Shown piece after piece: positions 18,143 through 26,959 of a stretch of DNA of 63,253 nucleotides. A program made the translations under genes and the position numbers. The notes under the pieces were generated by a model, which was not told the DNA's origin, did not search any database, and saw nothing but the letters and a program-made list of their open reading frames with translations. The stretch comes from Legionellales bacterium (GTDB lineage: Bacteria; Pseudomonadota; Gammaproteobacteria; JAGOUN01). Where the stretch lies: assembly GCA_027486005.1 (NCBI GenBank), contig JAIXPZ010000061.1:1-63253 (forward strand), in the 5' to 3' direction. Position 1 is the first letter of the stretch. Each line of letters starts with the position of its first letter.

Positions 18143-18589
18143 TCATCCTCGTGTTAGTAAAAATTGATGAGCCGCTTCTAGAGCCATTAAATAGCCGTTT
18201 GTTCCTTTGCCGCTAATGGTTGCGTGGGCAATATCAGAAAAATAAGAATGTTGGCGAAAGGGTTCTCGGTTTTTAATATCGCTGATATGTACCTCGATAA
18301 ATGGTAAAGCTACGGCTGATAAAGCGTCACGTAATGCAACGCTGGTATGGGTAAATCCGGCTGGATTAAATAGAATAAAGTCTTGTTGCCGTTGAAGTGT
18401 GGCGTGAATCAAGTCGATTAGGACATGTTCAGCGTTACTTTGATGGATGGCGAGTTGATGCCCAAGACGCATCGCGGCCAGTGTTAGTTCGGCATTAAGC
18501 TCTGTTAGCGTTTTATTACCATAATGCGAAGGCTCTCTCGTTCCCAAAAGATTGAGGTTCGGCCCGTGTAAGACTAGAATGCTTGCCAT
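18143..18589 (-). CDS. aroQ: Type II 3-dehydroquinate dehydratase
   Basis: 148 residues, typical for the type II enzyme of the shikimate pathway (3-dehydroquinate to 3-dehydroshikimate). Motifs: [17 protein letters not shown] with the catalytic Tyr, [17 protein letters not shown], and [17 protein letters not shown] with the catalytic His. aroQ upstream of accBC is the common gammaproteobacterial arrangement. Confidence 0.96.
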   Translation of the reverse strand: MASILVLHGPNLNLLGTREPSHYGNKTLTELNAELTLAAMRLGHQLAIHQSNAEHVLIDLIHATLQRQQDFILFNPAGFTHTSVALRDALSAVALPFIEVHISDIKNREPFRQHSYFSDIAHATISGKGTNGYLMALEAAHQFLLTRG

Positions 18590-18717
18590 TCAATTCCATT
18601 CATTGCTAAATCAAAAGTGGACGTATTATGCAAGGGGCTGGGTGAAAAGTCTACATGATCGAAGTGGTTGGCAGTGTTTAGGTGTAAATTAACAGAGATT
18701 TGTTGGGAGAAATTATT

Positions 18718-19086
18718 ATGGATCATCCAGTAGGATTTTTGGCGTTAGTGCAGCAAGCGAAGCAGTTTGTCAAGGAAATTGCCCCTAATGACGTTTGGTC
18801 GGCCATGCATTCTGACGTCCCCCCCGTGTTGGTAGATGTACGAGAAACTTATGAGCGTGAAAGTGGTTATTTGCCAGGGTCAATAGGCTTAAGCAAAGGA
18901 GTGCTTGAACGTGATATCGAACAAAGAATCCCCGATAAAAATTCGACCATTATTTTTTATTGTAGCGGCGGTTTTCGATCAGTATTAGCGGCGGATAATG
19001 CCCAAAAAATGGGCTATACCCATGTGGCTTCTATGGCAGGAGGAAGTCGTGCTTGGGTGGAGCAGGGATTGCCGTTAGATGTATAA
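18718..19086 (+). CDS. Single-domain rhodanese-like sulfurtransferase
   Basis: 122 residues from ATG 18718, chosen over TTG 18700 because GGGAG (18705-18709) is correctly spaced for it. One rhodanese domain: VLVDVRETYERESGYLPGS and the active-site loop YCSGGFRS with Cys82, then GSRAWVEQGLPL. It moves sulfane sulfur between acceptors in the cytoplasm; the substrate is not evident. It stands alone and diverges from aroQ. Confidence 0.9.
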   Translation: MDHPVGFLALVQQAKQFVKEIAPNDVWSAMHSDVPPVLVDVRETYERESGYLPGSIGLSKGVLERDIEQRIPDKNSTIIFYCSGGFRSVLAADNAQKMGYTHVASMAGGSRAWVEQGLPLDV

Positions 19087-19196
19087 GGTCACTGCATATA
19101 GCTAATTTCATGCGACAGAGTTGCCTGTTGCCTGCTAAGCTTTTTTTTGTGCTATGATGCGCGCCCAAATATCAATAATGATTAAGGTAGGTAAGC

Positions 19197-19832
19197 GTGG
19201 CGTGGTTCGATAATTTTATTTACATGATGCTTCATATCGATATTTTCTTAACTCAAATGGTACATATTTTCGGCGCCTGGTCTTATGTCATCCTTTTTTT
19301 GGTCGTTTTTTTTGAAATGGCCTGTATTTTGACACCTTTTTTACCAGGGGATTCACTTTTGTTTGCTGCGGGTGCTTTGGCGGCGAACAGTGAGCTGCAT
19401 ATTCTTCCGTTAATGATTGTTTTACTAATTGCTTGTTTTACAGGCATGATGGTGAATTATTGGATCGGTCATAAATTAGGCGACCCCATTTATAAGCGCG
19501 CCAACTCACGCTGGCTAAATCGCAAACACTTAGATAAGGCGCATGCGTTTTTTGAAAAATACGGTGCTTCAGCCATTATTGTGTGTTGTTTCATTGCGAT
19601 TCTCAGGACGTTCACGCCGTTTATTGCCGGCTTAGTCAAAATGAATCATGTCAAGTATACGATTGTTAGTTTATTTGGATCTTGCTTCTGGGTGATTGGA
19701 TTATTATGGATTAGTTATGCATTTGGAAATATGCCGTTTGTTAAAGAGCATTTTTCTTGGTTTGTTTTAGCAATGATAGTTATTCCGTCTCTAGTGCCGG
19801 TGATTGGGCTTTTGAAACATCGCAAAAGTTAA
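19197..19832 (+). CDS. DedA/SNARE-associated family membrane protein
   Basis: 211 residues with GTG start at 19197 and AAGGTAG at 19184-19190. Five or so hydrophobic segments and the DedA family signature (FFEMACILTPFLPGDSLLF; IVCCFIAILRTFTPFIAGL with the conserved Arg and Thr/Pro). DedA proteins act in the inner membrane; members have been linked to polyprenyl-phosphate or phospholipid translocation. The last 53 bp overlap the end of rsmJ on the other strand. Confidence 0.92.
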   Translation: MAWFDNFIYMMLHIDIFLTQMVHIFGAWSYVILFLVVFFEMACILTPFLPGDSLLFAAGALAANSELHILPLMIVLLIACFTGMMVNYWIGHKLGDPIYKRANSRWLNRKHLDKAHAFFEKYGASAIIVCCFIAILRTFTPFIAGLVKMNHVKYTIVSLFGSCFWVIGLLWISYAFGNMPFVKEHFSWFVLAMIVIPSLVPVIGLLKHRKS

Positions 19833-20475
19833 ACGGAGTATACACATCATAACGTGTTGATTTTCCGATGATTTGATAATTAGGTGCGTGATTACCTAAA
19901 AATGGGGACATCTTGTGCCGTTTTACAACAACGCGTTTTTTTGCTTTTGCTAAAGCTATAGTCAGCAATGTATGAGCATCACTATTTTCGCCAATCAATC
20001 CATGCAATAGTTGCATGTCTTTTTTTACTTTGGCGCGCTTATCGACATCAGAAAACATCGGATCTAGATAGATAACATCGTATGAAATATCGTTTGATTG
20101 CAAATAGAGAATTGCATCAGAAAAAATAAAGCCCAATTTTTGTTTAAGAGGTTCGTCACTTAACTTTTCTAATGCGGCTTCAATCATGAGTGCCAGGGTG
20201 GGGTGACGCTCTAGCATAGTGACGCTTGCTCCCAGTTTTGCAAAAATAAAAGCGTCGCGGGCGAGTCCGGCGGTGGCATCAAGCAGGGTTAATGATTCAT
20301 TTTGTTTTAATTTATTTAAGCCAATCGCTTTGCAAGCATCATGGTTTTTACCAATGCCTCTATATTTCCAGTCTGCATTCATTTGATTGAAATCAATGAT
20401 GATGGGGGTGAAATTTGCTTGTGTGTCTTGCAGTGAAAGCCCAGTTTCTTGTGTCGTTAATTTAAATCGTTCCAA
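19780..20475 (-). CDS. rsmJ: 16S rRNA (guanine-1516-N2)-methyltransferase
   Basis: 231 residues. Recognisable RsmJ/YhiQ family features: NADWKYRGIGKNHDACKAIG, the SAM-binding motif LLDATAGLARDAFIFAKLGA, then YDVIYLDPMFSD with the catalytic DPMF/Y-like motif and RVVVKRHKMSPFLG. It methylates G1516 of 16S rRNA. It converges on dedA with a 53-bp tail overlap and diverges from hemB. Confidence 0.9.
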   Translation of the reverse strand: MERFKLTTQETGLSLQDTQANFTPIIIDFNQMNADWKYRGIGKNHDACKAIGLNKLKQNESLTLLDATAGLARDAFIFAKLGASVTMLERHPTLALMIEAALEKLSDEPLKQKLGFIFSDAILYLQSNDISYDVIYLDPMFSDVDKRAKVKKDMQLLHGLIGENSDAHTLLTIALAKAKKRVVVKRHKMSPFLGNHAPNYQIIGKSTRYDVYTPFNFCDVSKAQSPALETE

Positions 20476-20503
20476 AACTGGGCCTGCATTTGCTTAATCT
20501 TAA

Positions 20504-21571
<1,068 letters not shown>

Positions 21572-21603
21572 AGAAAGTTGTACCACTAAAAAGGTGAGAA
21601 AAA

Positions 21604-21873
21604 ATGATAGCCGTTAATATTCGTAAGCAAGGTGGAGCGGCGGTGATGACTATTCCCGCTGATGTTTTAAAAGTGTTGGATTTGCGTATAGGTTCGCAAG
21701 TAGTGTTAGATATTACTAAAGGTGATTTGGTGGTTCGCCCGATACGGCCACAGCAAAAGCGATATACTTTACAAGAACTTTTGTTGGGTGTAACACCGAA
21801 AGTAATAGAAAAAATGCGCGCTGAAACACTATGGGCGAGAGAGGGTGACCCTGTTGGTCGTGAAATTATATGA
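21604..21873 (+). CDS. MazE/PemI/AbrB-type antitoxin
   Basis: 89 residues. The N-terminal swapped-hairpin AbrB-like DNA-binding domain is visible (VNIRKQGGAAVMTIPADVLKVLDLRIGS), followed by a C-terminal tail that would bind the toxin. It overlaps the downstream toxin gene by 4 bp, the standard type II toxin-antitoxin layout, and would autoregulate the pair. It is placed just after hemB and its terminator, so it has its own promoter or none that I can point to. Confidence 0.85.
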   Translation: MIAVNIRKQGGAAVMTIPADVLKVLDLRIGSQVVLDITKGDLVVRPIRPQQKRYTLQELLLGVTPKVIEKMRAETLWAREGDPVGREII

Positions 21874-22235
21874 AAAGGAATAAGACCGTAAATCGCGGCG
21901 ATGTGTATTGGGTTGATCCTAATCCTATCGCTGGCCGTGAAATGAAAGATCGTCATCGATTTGTCGTTATCACACCGAAAGAAATTAATGCGTTGGGGGT
22001 TGTTATGATGGTTCCCATAACAAGTGGTGGAGTGCTTGTACAAGCGAAAGGTTTAACGGTTCCAATTTTAGGCCACGATACGACAGGTGTTGCAGTTTGC
22101 AATCAAGTGCGCACTTTTGATATTGAATCGAGAGTCAGCTCTAAGACGGCATGCTACATCGAAACACTAGATGTTGCTACAATAGATAATATTATTAATC
22201 GCGTGATTAGCATTATTGATCCGTATGTAGAGTAA
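21870..22235 (+). CDS. MazF/PemK-family endoribonuclease toxin
   Basis: 121 residues with the MazF/PemK fold signature: NRGDVYWVDPNPIAGREMKDRHRFVVITP at the start (RGD..WVD, then the Arg/His-containing loop), VVMMVPITSG in the middle, and AVCNQVRTFDIESR, which corresponds to the conserved QVR(T/S)ID motif. It cleaves mRNA at specific sequences. Intact length suggests an active toxin, restrained by the upstream antitoxin. Confidence 0.88.
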   Translation: MKRNKTVNRGDVYWVDPNPIAGREMKDRHRFVVITPKEINALGVVMMVPITSGGVLVQAKGLTVPILGHDTTGVAVCNQVRTFDIESRVSSKTACYIETLDVATIDNIINRVISIIDPYVE

Positions 22236-22300
22236 GCAATAGGTTAATTTTTTGATGATCTTGAATGGATCCTGACGCTAGATTTTGCGTTGACCACTTG

Positions 22301-22323
22301 AGGGGCTACCGGCGGTCGCCCTC
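22301..22323. repeat. Copy of the GTAGGGGC palindromic repeat
   Basis: AGGGGCTACCGGCGGTCGCC followed by CTC, almost identical to 49516-49539 and to the copy inside lpxB. Located 30 bp before the acyltransferase start. Confidence 0.75.
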
Positions 22324-22352
22324 TTTGAAATTCAATAGAATGTAAGGCAACA

Positions 22353-23324
22353 GTGAACGAAACAATAAACCCAAAATTATTTTACCCCAGCACCTGGCCG
22401 TATTGGATCGTGCTTGGACTATTGTGGTTAATCACGCAATTACCGTATCGTTGGTTTATGCGTATAGGAAAAACCTTTGGATATTTTGTAAGTTTTGTTC
22501 CGCATTATAATCGTGTAGTGACTTTAATTAATCTACAGCTGTGTTTTCCTGAAAAAACCGCACAAGAACGCAGTCACATGATGCGGCGCTGTTATGAGTC
22601 ATTAGCCATGGCGATGTTGGAGACTTCGTTTTCTTGTTGGGCGAGTGATAAGCGCTTAAGAGGTTTGGTGACTATTCACAACGCAGATTTTCAGAAACAA
22701 TGTGACTGTCATGGGATTTTATTAATCGTGCCGCATTATCATGTATTAGAGATTTCAGGTCGCTTATGTGCCATGCAAATTTCTAATTTATCAGCAGTAT
22801 ATCGTCCGCATCGTAAACCGGTGATTGAATTCATGAACAAGCGTCATCTTTTACATAATTTTAAAACGATTATCCCTCGCACTAATGGCAAAGGGATGAT
22901 TCGTTTGCTACGTGACAAAGGATGCTTGTTTTTCCTGCCAGATATTGATGCCGGAAAGAAGCAAAGTATTTTTGCAAAATTTTTTGGTGTTCAAACTGCT
23001 TCTGTTGCGAGTGTACCGAAGTTAGTAGAATTAGGAAAAGCTAAAGTAGTTTTGGTGCATGCGTATAGAAAAGCAGATTTATCGGGATATGAATTAACGT
23101 TTAGTGCGCCACTGGAAAATTATCCGAGTGGCGATGTATTACAGGATGTTGAGCGGGTCAATGATGCAATGGAGAAGTTAATTCGCCAATATCCCGAGCA
23201 ATATTTATGGCAGTATCGACGTTTTCGCACCCGTCCACCCGGTGATGCAGATTTTTATCCGAAAAAGAAAGTTCGAAAAAAAATAGATCATAAGTTGAAT
23301 GGCGTTCAAGACTTCTTGAAATGA
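22353..23324 (+). CDS. Lipid A biosynthesis lauroyl/myristoyl-type acyltransferase (LpxL/LpxM family)
   Basis: 323 residues from GTG 22353. N-terminal membrane segment (IVLGLLWLITQLPYRW), then the acyltransferase motif PHYHVLE (H-x4-E), FLPDIDAGKKQSIFAKFFGV, and the C-terminal PEQYLWQYRRFRTRP block typical of HtrB/LpxL. It adds a secondary acyl chain to lipid A in the inner membrane. Which position it acylates cannot be read from sequence, so no symbol is given. It is not adjacent to the other lpx genes. Confidence 0.9.
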   Translation: MNETINPKLFYPSTWPYWIVLGLLWLITQLPYRWFMRIGKTFGYFVSFVPHYNRVVTLINLQLCFPEKTAQERSHMMRRCYESLAMAMLETSFSCWASDKRLRGLVTIHNADFQKQCDCHGILLIVPHYHVLEISGRLCAMQISNLSAVYRPHRKPVIEFMNKRHLLHNFKTIIPRTNGKGMIRLLRDKGCLFFLPDIDAGKKQSIFAKFFGVQTASVASVPKLVELGKAKVVLVHAYRKADLSGYELTFSAPLENYPSGDVLQDVERVNDAMEKLIRQYPEQYLWQYRRFRTRPPGDADFYPKKKVRKKIDHKLNGVQDFLK

Positions 23325-23395
23325 AAGAAAAACTGCGCAACAATCCCAAGCTTAAGGTTTTATTAAATCTATTTTAGCCGGTGAGGTATTAAACC

Positions 23396-24397
23396 ATGAG
23401 ATTTATACAAAAAACGTTTTTTCGTTACTTCGTGGTATGCCTGAGTTTATTGGTGAGCCACCAGGTATCGTCGTGTGGCAATGAATGGGACTATGACGCC
23501 AAGCGAGCGACTCCTGGATGTGAACAATTAAAAGTAACCATATTGAATAATACTAATTACACTTTTTCGCCAAATAATGTCAAATTTTCTGCTGGCGGCT
23601 ATGCGTCAGGCAATACATTTCCGACGCTTAAGCCCAACTCAACGACCATATTTTTTTTAGCGGGTGGCGCCAAAGATTATGATGGAGATGGCAAAAATGA
23701 AAAAAAAGATGAAGTAAACGTTAGTATGCGTTATGTTGCTGAATCGGGTGGAAATAAAACCGGTACTTATTTTGATGCTGTGTTTGCAAAAGACTCTTGT
23801 AATATTGTTAATACGGAATATGTTAAGGATGACGATCATTGTTATTGGCATAATCCATGCACATGGGATTCAAGTTGTGGTTATTGCACCTATTGTAGCG
23901 ATTCCACTTGCAGCACAATTTGTGACCCATCTGGTATCTGTTTAACCTATTGTGAGTGGGATTTTACTTGCCATAGTCAAACATGTAAAAGCGATTTAAA
24001 GTATGACAGAGTAAAATGCAGTGATTCTGTGAATAACCCACCTGTCAATTCTACTGTTAGTACTTTTCCTGGTTTATATCAGTCAAATTTTTCTAATACA
24101 AGTAATTTTACTTGTCAAAAATCAACGGTTTATGAGGGCAGTGATGATTATAATAAACCAGCTACCACTACGTTTACTATTAACCCCTCTCCCATAGAAA
24201 CGCTAACACTTACATTCCCTTTTAATGCCCAATCTCCTATCGCCAAATTAATGTCGACGACGATTTACAGTAATCTCAGTCCAAAAAATTTAGGAGGTCT
24301 TGGCACGTATTACTCAATGACGCCTGTTGCAGTCACAGATACGACGCTGGCGTTTTCGACCTTGTGTAATTCAGCGAGTTGTCCTCAGCCTGAATGA
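23396..24397 (+). CDS. Secreted cysteine-rich protein of unknown function
   Basis: 333 residues, not recognised. A signal peptide is likely (FFRYFVVCLSLLVSHQVSS, cleaved near residue 26). Residues about 40-125 look beta-rich (VTILNNTNYTFSPNNVKFS, then KPNSTTIFFLAGG). A short acidic stretch DYDGDGKNEKKDE could bind Ca2+. Residues about 140-210 form a cluster of some 18 cysteines, often as C-x(2-5)-C pairs (CGYCTYCSDSTC), suggesting many disulfides outside the cytoplasm. The C-terminal third is Ser/Thr-rich beta. Monocistronic by position: 70 bp after the acyltransferase and followed by a palindrome. A secreted host-facing protein is possible. Confidence 0.7.
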   Translation: MRFIQKTFFRYFVVCLSLLVSHQVSSCGNEWDYDAKRATPGCEQLKVTILNNTNYTFSPNNVKFSAGGYASGNTFPTLKPNSTTIFFLAGGAKDYDGDGKNEKKDEVNVSMRYVAESGGNKTGTYFDAVFAKDSCNIVNTEYVKDDDHCYWHNPCTWDSSCGYCTYCSDSTCSTICDPSGICLTYCEWDFTCHSQTCKSDLKYDRVKCSDSVNNPPVNSTVSTFPGLYQSNFSNTSNFTCQKSTVYEGSDDYNKPATTTFTINPSPIETLTLTFPFNAQSPIAKLMSTTIYSNLSPKNLGGLGTYYSMTPVAVTDTTLAFSTLCNSASCPQPE

Positions 24398-24408
24398 AAT
24401 GGTGTAAT

Positions 24409-24437
24409 GTAGGGGCGATCCGGCCGGTCGCCCTTTT
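24409..24437. repeat. GTAGGGGC palindromic repeat, possibly also a terminator
   Basis: GTAGGGGCGATCCGGCCGGT then CGCCC and a TTTT run. The GGGCGA/TCGCCC stem followed by T could terminate the Cys-rich gene just upstream. Member of the dispersed family. Confidence 0.65.
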
Positions 24438-24507
24438 CTGATGTAAATTATCCCTAACGGCGTGATATACTCCTGCGCAATTCATGCGTAACAAAGGGGT
24501 GTTTCTC

Positions 24508-25953
24508 TTGGCTAATCTTAATTTTCATACGGCGAAAGTTTTGGTGCTTGGCGATGTCATGCTCGACAGCTATTACATGGGTTCGACGGAGAGAATTTCT
24601 CCAGAAGCGCCAGTGCCTGTTGTTCAAGTCCACTCTATCGAACAGCGTCCAGGCGGGGCCGCGAATGTGGCGCTTAATGCTGCAGCCTTGGGGGCGCAAG
24701 TCAAATTAATTTCTGTGTTGGGCGATGATGCGGCGTGTAAAACTTTAGAAGATGAATTACACGCTGCGGGAGTAGAGACAGCGTTTCTCAAGCTTGCCAA
24801 TATTCAAACGATTGTGAAGCAGCGTATTTTGTGTCAAAACCAACAACTGCTACGCTTAGATTTTGAGACTCCATTAAAGTTAAACTCACAACAAGAGTTA
24901 TTTCAGCTATTTCAGCAACATCTTGCTTGGGCAAAGGTAGTGATATTGTCTGATTATGCTAAAGGCGTATTACGCCCCGATGTGCAACTATTTATTATTG
25001 CTGCGAAAGCATTAGGTATTCCAGTTTTAGTTGATCCTAAGCATCATGATCTTGATATTTATCGAGGCGCTACTTTAGTGACACCAAATTTGAAGGAATT
25101 TAAAGAAGTCGTTGGAGAGTGTTGCGGTGAAGAAGATTTAGTCGAGAAAGGTGCTGCGCTAGTACAGCGCTACGATCTAGAGGCTTTATTAATTACTCGA
25201 GGGGGTGAAGGTATGACGCTGCTCGAACGTCATTGTCCTGAATATTATTTGCCCGCTTGTGGTCGCGAAGTGTTTGATGTGACTGGAGCGGGAGATACCG
25301 TGATCAGCACGATTGCGGTTGCCTTAGCATCCCAATTGCCTTTGGTCAAAGCCGTGCAATTGGGTAATGCAGCGGCAGGCGTTGTAATTGGAAAATTGGG
25401 AACTGCGACGCTTAGCGTACAAGAGCTACAATGCGCTATCCAGGGTGGTCGCGAGCAGACGTCTGGTGTAGTGAATGAAGAATCGTTAATGTTGAGTGTT
25501 AAAGAAGCGCGGGCTAGAGGCGAGCGCATTGTTTTTACCAATGGCTGTTTTGATGTGTTACATGCAATGCATGTGGAATATTTGCAATTGGCGCGCAAAC
25601 AAGGCGATTGTTTAATTGTCGCTGTTAATGATGATGCTTCTATTACTCGATTAAAAGGCCCCGGGCGTCCTGTCAATAAAGCCGAGCATCGTATGGCGGT
25701 GCTGGCCGGGTTGCAGGCCGTCGATTGGGTAGTGCAAATGTATGATGACACCCCAAATCGGCTATTGGAGTTGATTCGCCCTGACGTCTTAGCCAAGGGC
25801 GGCGATTATGGTTTGGATGGCGTAGTGGGTGCCGATATTGTGCAAGCCTATGGCGGTGAAGTCGTCGTTTTGGGAGGCGTTGCGGACGGTGTGAAGTCTA
25901 CGGCGATTATCGAAAGAATGAAGAAATTACATGAGACAGGGGGGGGCGACTAA
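24508..25953 (+). CDS. hldE: Bifunctional heptose-7-phosphate kinase / heptose-1-phosphate adenylyltransferase
   Basis: 481 residues from TTG 24508 (AAAGGGG at 24493-24499, 8 nt away); ATG 24484 lacks a ribosome site. It makes ADP-heptose precursors for LPS inner core. The N-terminal ribokinase-type domain has LVLGDVMLDSYYMG, RPGGAANVALNAAALGA and DVTGAGDTVISTIAVAL. The C-terminal nucleotidyltransferase domain starts at GERIVFTNGCFDVLHAMHVEYL. Its HxGH signature reads HAMH (first His about 352), a Gly-to-Met change. The stop overlaps the gmk start by one base. Confidence 0.95.
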   Translation: MANLNFHTAKVLVLGDVMLDSYYMGSTERISPEAPVPVVQVHSIEQRPGGAANVALNAAALGAQVKLISVLGDDAACKTLEDELHAAGVETAFLKLANIQTIVKQRILCQNQQLLRLDFETPLKLNSQQELFQLFQQHLAWAKVVILSDYAKGVLRPDVQLFIIAAKALGIPVLVDPKHHDLDIYRGATLVTPNLKEFKEVVGECCGEEDLVEKGAALVQRYDLEALLITRGGEGMTLLERHCPEYYLPACGREVFDVTGAGDTVISTIAVALASQLPLVKAVQLGNAAAGVVIGKLGTATLSVQELQCAIQGGREQTSGVVNEESLMLSVKEARARGERIVFTNGCFDVLHAMHVEYLQLARKQGDCLIVAVNDDASITRLKGPGRPVNKAEHRMAVLAGLQAVDWVVQMYDDTPNRLLELIRPDVLAKGGDYGLDGVVGADIVQAYGGEVVVLGGVADGVKSTAIIERMKKLHETGGGD

Positions 25954-26561
25954 TGTCAGGTACATTATTTATTGTTTCATCACCCTCCGGCGGCGGAAAA
26001 ACCAGCTTGATTCGTGCGTTAATTGAAAGCATGCCTAATTTAGCCACCTCTCTTTCATTTACAACCCGTCCACAGCGACCCGATGAAATTGACGGGGTGC
26101 ATTATCAATTTATTACTGAACAACAGTTTGTCACTTTGCGTGATCAAGGGGAATTTTTAGAGTGGGCGTTAGTGTTTGGTCATTATTATGGGACTTCAAA
26201 ATCCTGGATTGATCAGCGTTTAAAGCAAGGTTTAGATTTATTTCTAGCGATTGATTGGCAGGGGGCTAGGCAGCTCAGGAGCGCCTTTAAACATTGTAAG
26301 ACTATATTTATTTTACCGCCGTCTTTACAAACATTAGAAGCCAGGTTGCTGGCGAGAAAACAAGATTCCCTTGAGGTTATTAAACAGCGCATGGAGAAAG
26401 CAAAAGACGAAATCACGCATTATTGTGAATATAACTATGTCATTATTAATGAAGATTTTGATGTGGCAGCGCGCGAATTGGCTGCGATTGTGACTGCGGC
26501 ACGTTTGACGATTGAAGCGCAGCAGGTTCGTTATCGGGAAGTGTTGTCGAAACTCCTGTAG
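25953..26561 (+). CDS. gmk: Guanylate kinase
   Basis: 202 residues, normal length. P-loop SSPSGGGKTSLIRALI, then SFTTRPQRPDEIDGVHYQF and GEFLEWALVFGHYYGTS, the GMP-binding motifs. It phosphorylates GMP to GDP. Its ATG overlaps the hldE stop (TAATG), and rpoZ and spoT follow; gmk-rpoZ-spoT is a conserved gammaproteobacterial cluster, here fused behind hldE. Confidence 0.97.
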   Translation: MSGTLFIVSSPSGGGKTSLIRALIESMPNLATSLSFTTRPQRPDEIDGVHYQFITEQQFVTLRDQGEFLEWALVFGHYYGTSKSWIDQRLKQGLDLFLAIDWQGARQLRSAFKHCKTIFILPPSLQTLEARLLARKQDSLEVIKQRMEKAKDEITHYCEYNYVIINEDFDVAARELAAIVTAARLTIEAQQVRYREVLSKLL

Positions 26562-26625
26562 TCAAGTAAACTGGCAAACATCATGGCCTTAGGCTAGAAT
26601 AAAAAATGAACAAAGTGGAGATATC

Positions 26626-26883
26626 ATGGCTCGTGTAACCGTAGAAGATTGCTTAAAAGTAATTCCTAATCGTTTTGAGTTGACATTAGTCGCTGCAAAA
26701 CGTGCGCGTGATATTGCAACAGGCGGGAAAGATGCTTTGCTTGATTGGGAAAATGACAAGCCGACAGTAGTAGCGTTACGTGAAATCGCGGCTGGTCATA
26801 CGACATTTGAAGAGCCTGAGGAAAGCATTGAAACGATGTTTGCCCGAGAAATCAAGAAAGTAGAAGACGAAAATATAGAATAA
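26626..26883 (+). CDS. rpoZ: RNA polymerase omega subunit
   Basis: 85 residues, usual length. [21 protein letters not shown] and [12 protein letters not shown] are the conserved omega block that wraps the beta-prime C-terminus. GTGGAG precedes the ATG. It follows gmk by 64 bp and is separated from spoT by a palindromic repeat. Confidence 0.97.
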   Translation: MARVTVEDCLKVIPNRFELTLVAAKRARDIATGGKDALLDWENDKPTVVALREIAAGHTTFEEPEESIETMFAREIKKVEDENIE

Positions 26884-26886
26884 TTT

Positions 26887-26946
26887 CGTAGGGGCAGGTC
26901 TTGTTCCTGCTCATAAAAAGGGCAGCCATGAGGGATTGTCCCTACG
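26887..26946. repeat. Composite GTAGGGGC palindromic repeat between rpoZ and spoT
   Basis: A 60-bp element with ends CGTAGGGG and CCCTACG and the inner sequence GGGGCAGGTCTTGTTCCTGC. It fills nearly all of the rpoZ-spoT gap and ends 13 bp before the spoT GTG, so it borders the ribosome binding site. Confidence 0.75.
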
Positions 26947-26959
26947 GAAGAGGGCGCAT

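Noticed and set aside
23321-23380. 18-codon frame overlapping the acyltransferase stop (ATGA)
   Set aside because: Too short and without similarity or a ribosome site; start/stop overlap alone is weak.
25245-25796. 183-codon minus-strand frame
   Set aside because: Lies inside the hldE coding region; antisense shadow with no recognisable motifs.
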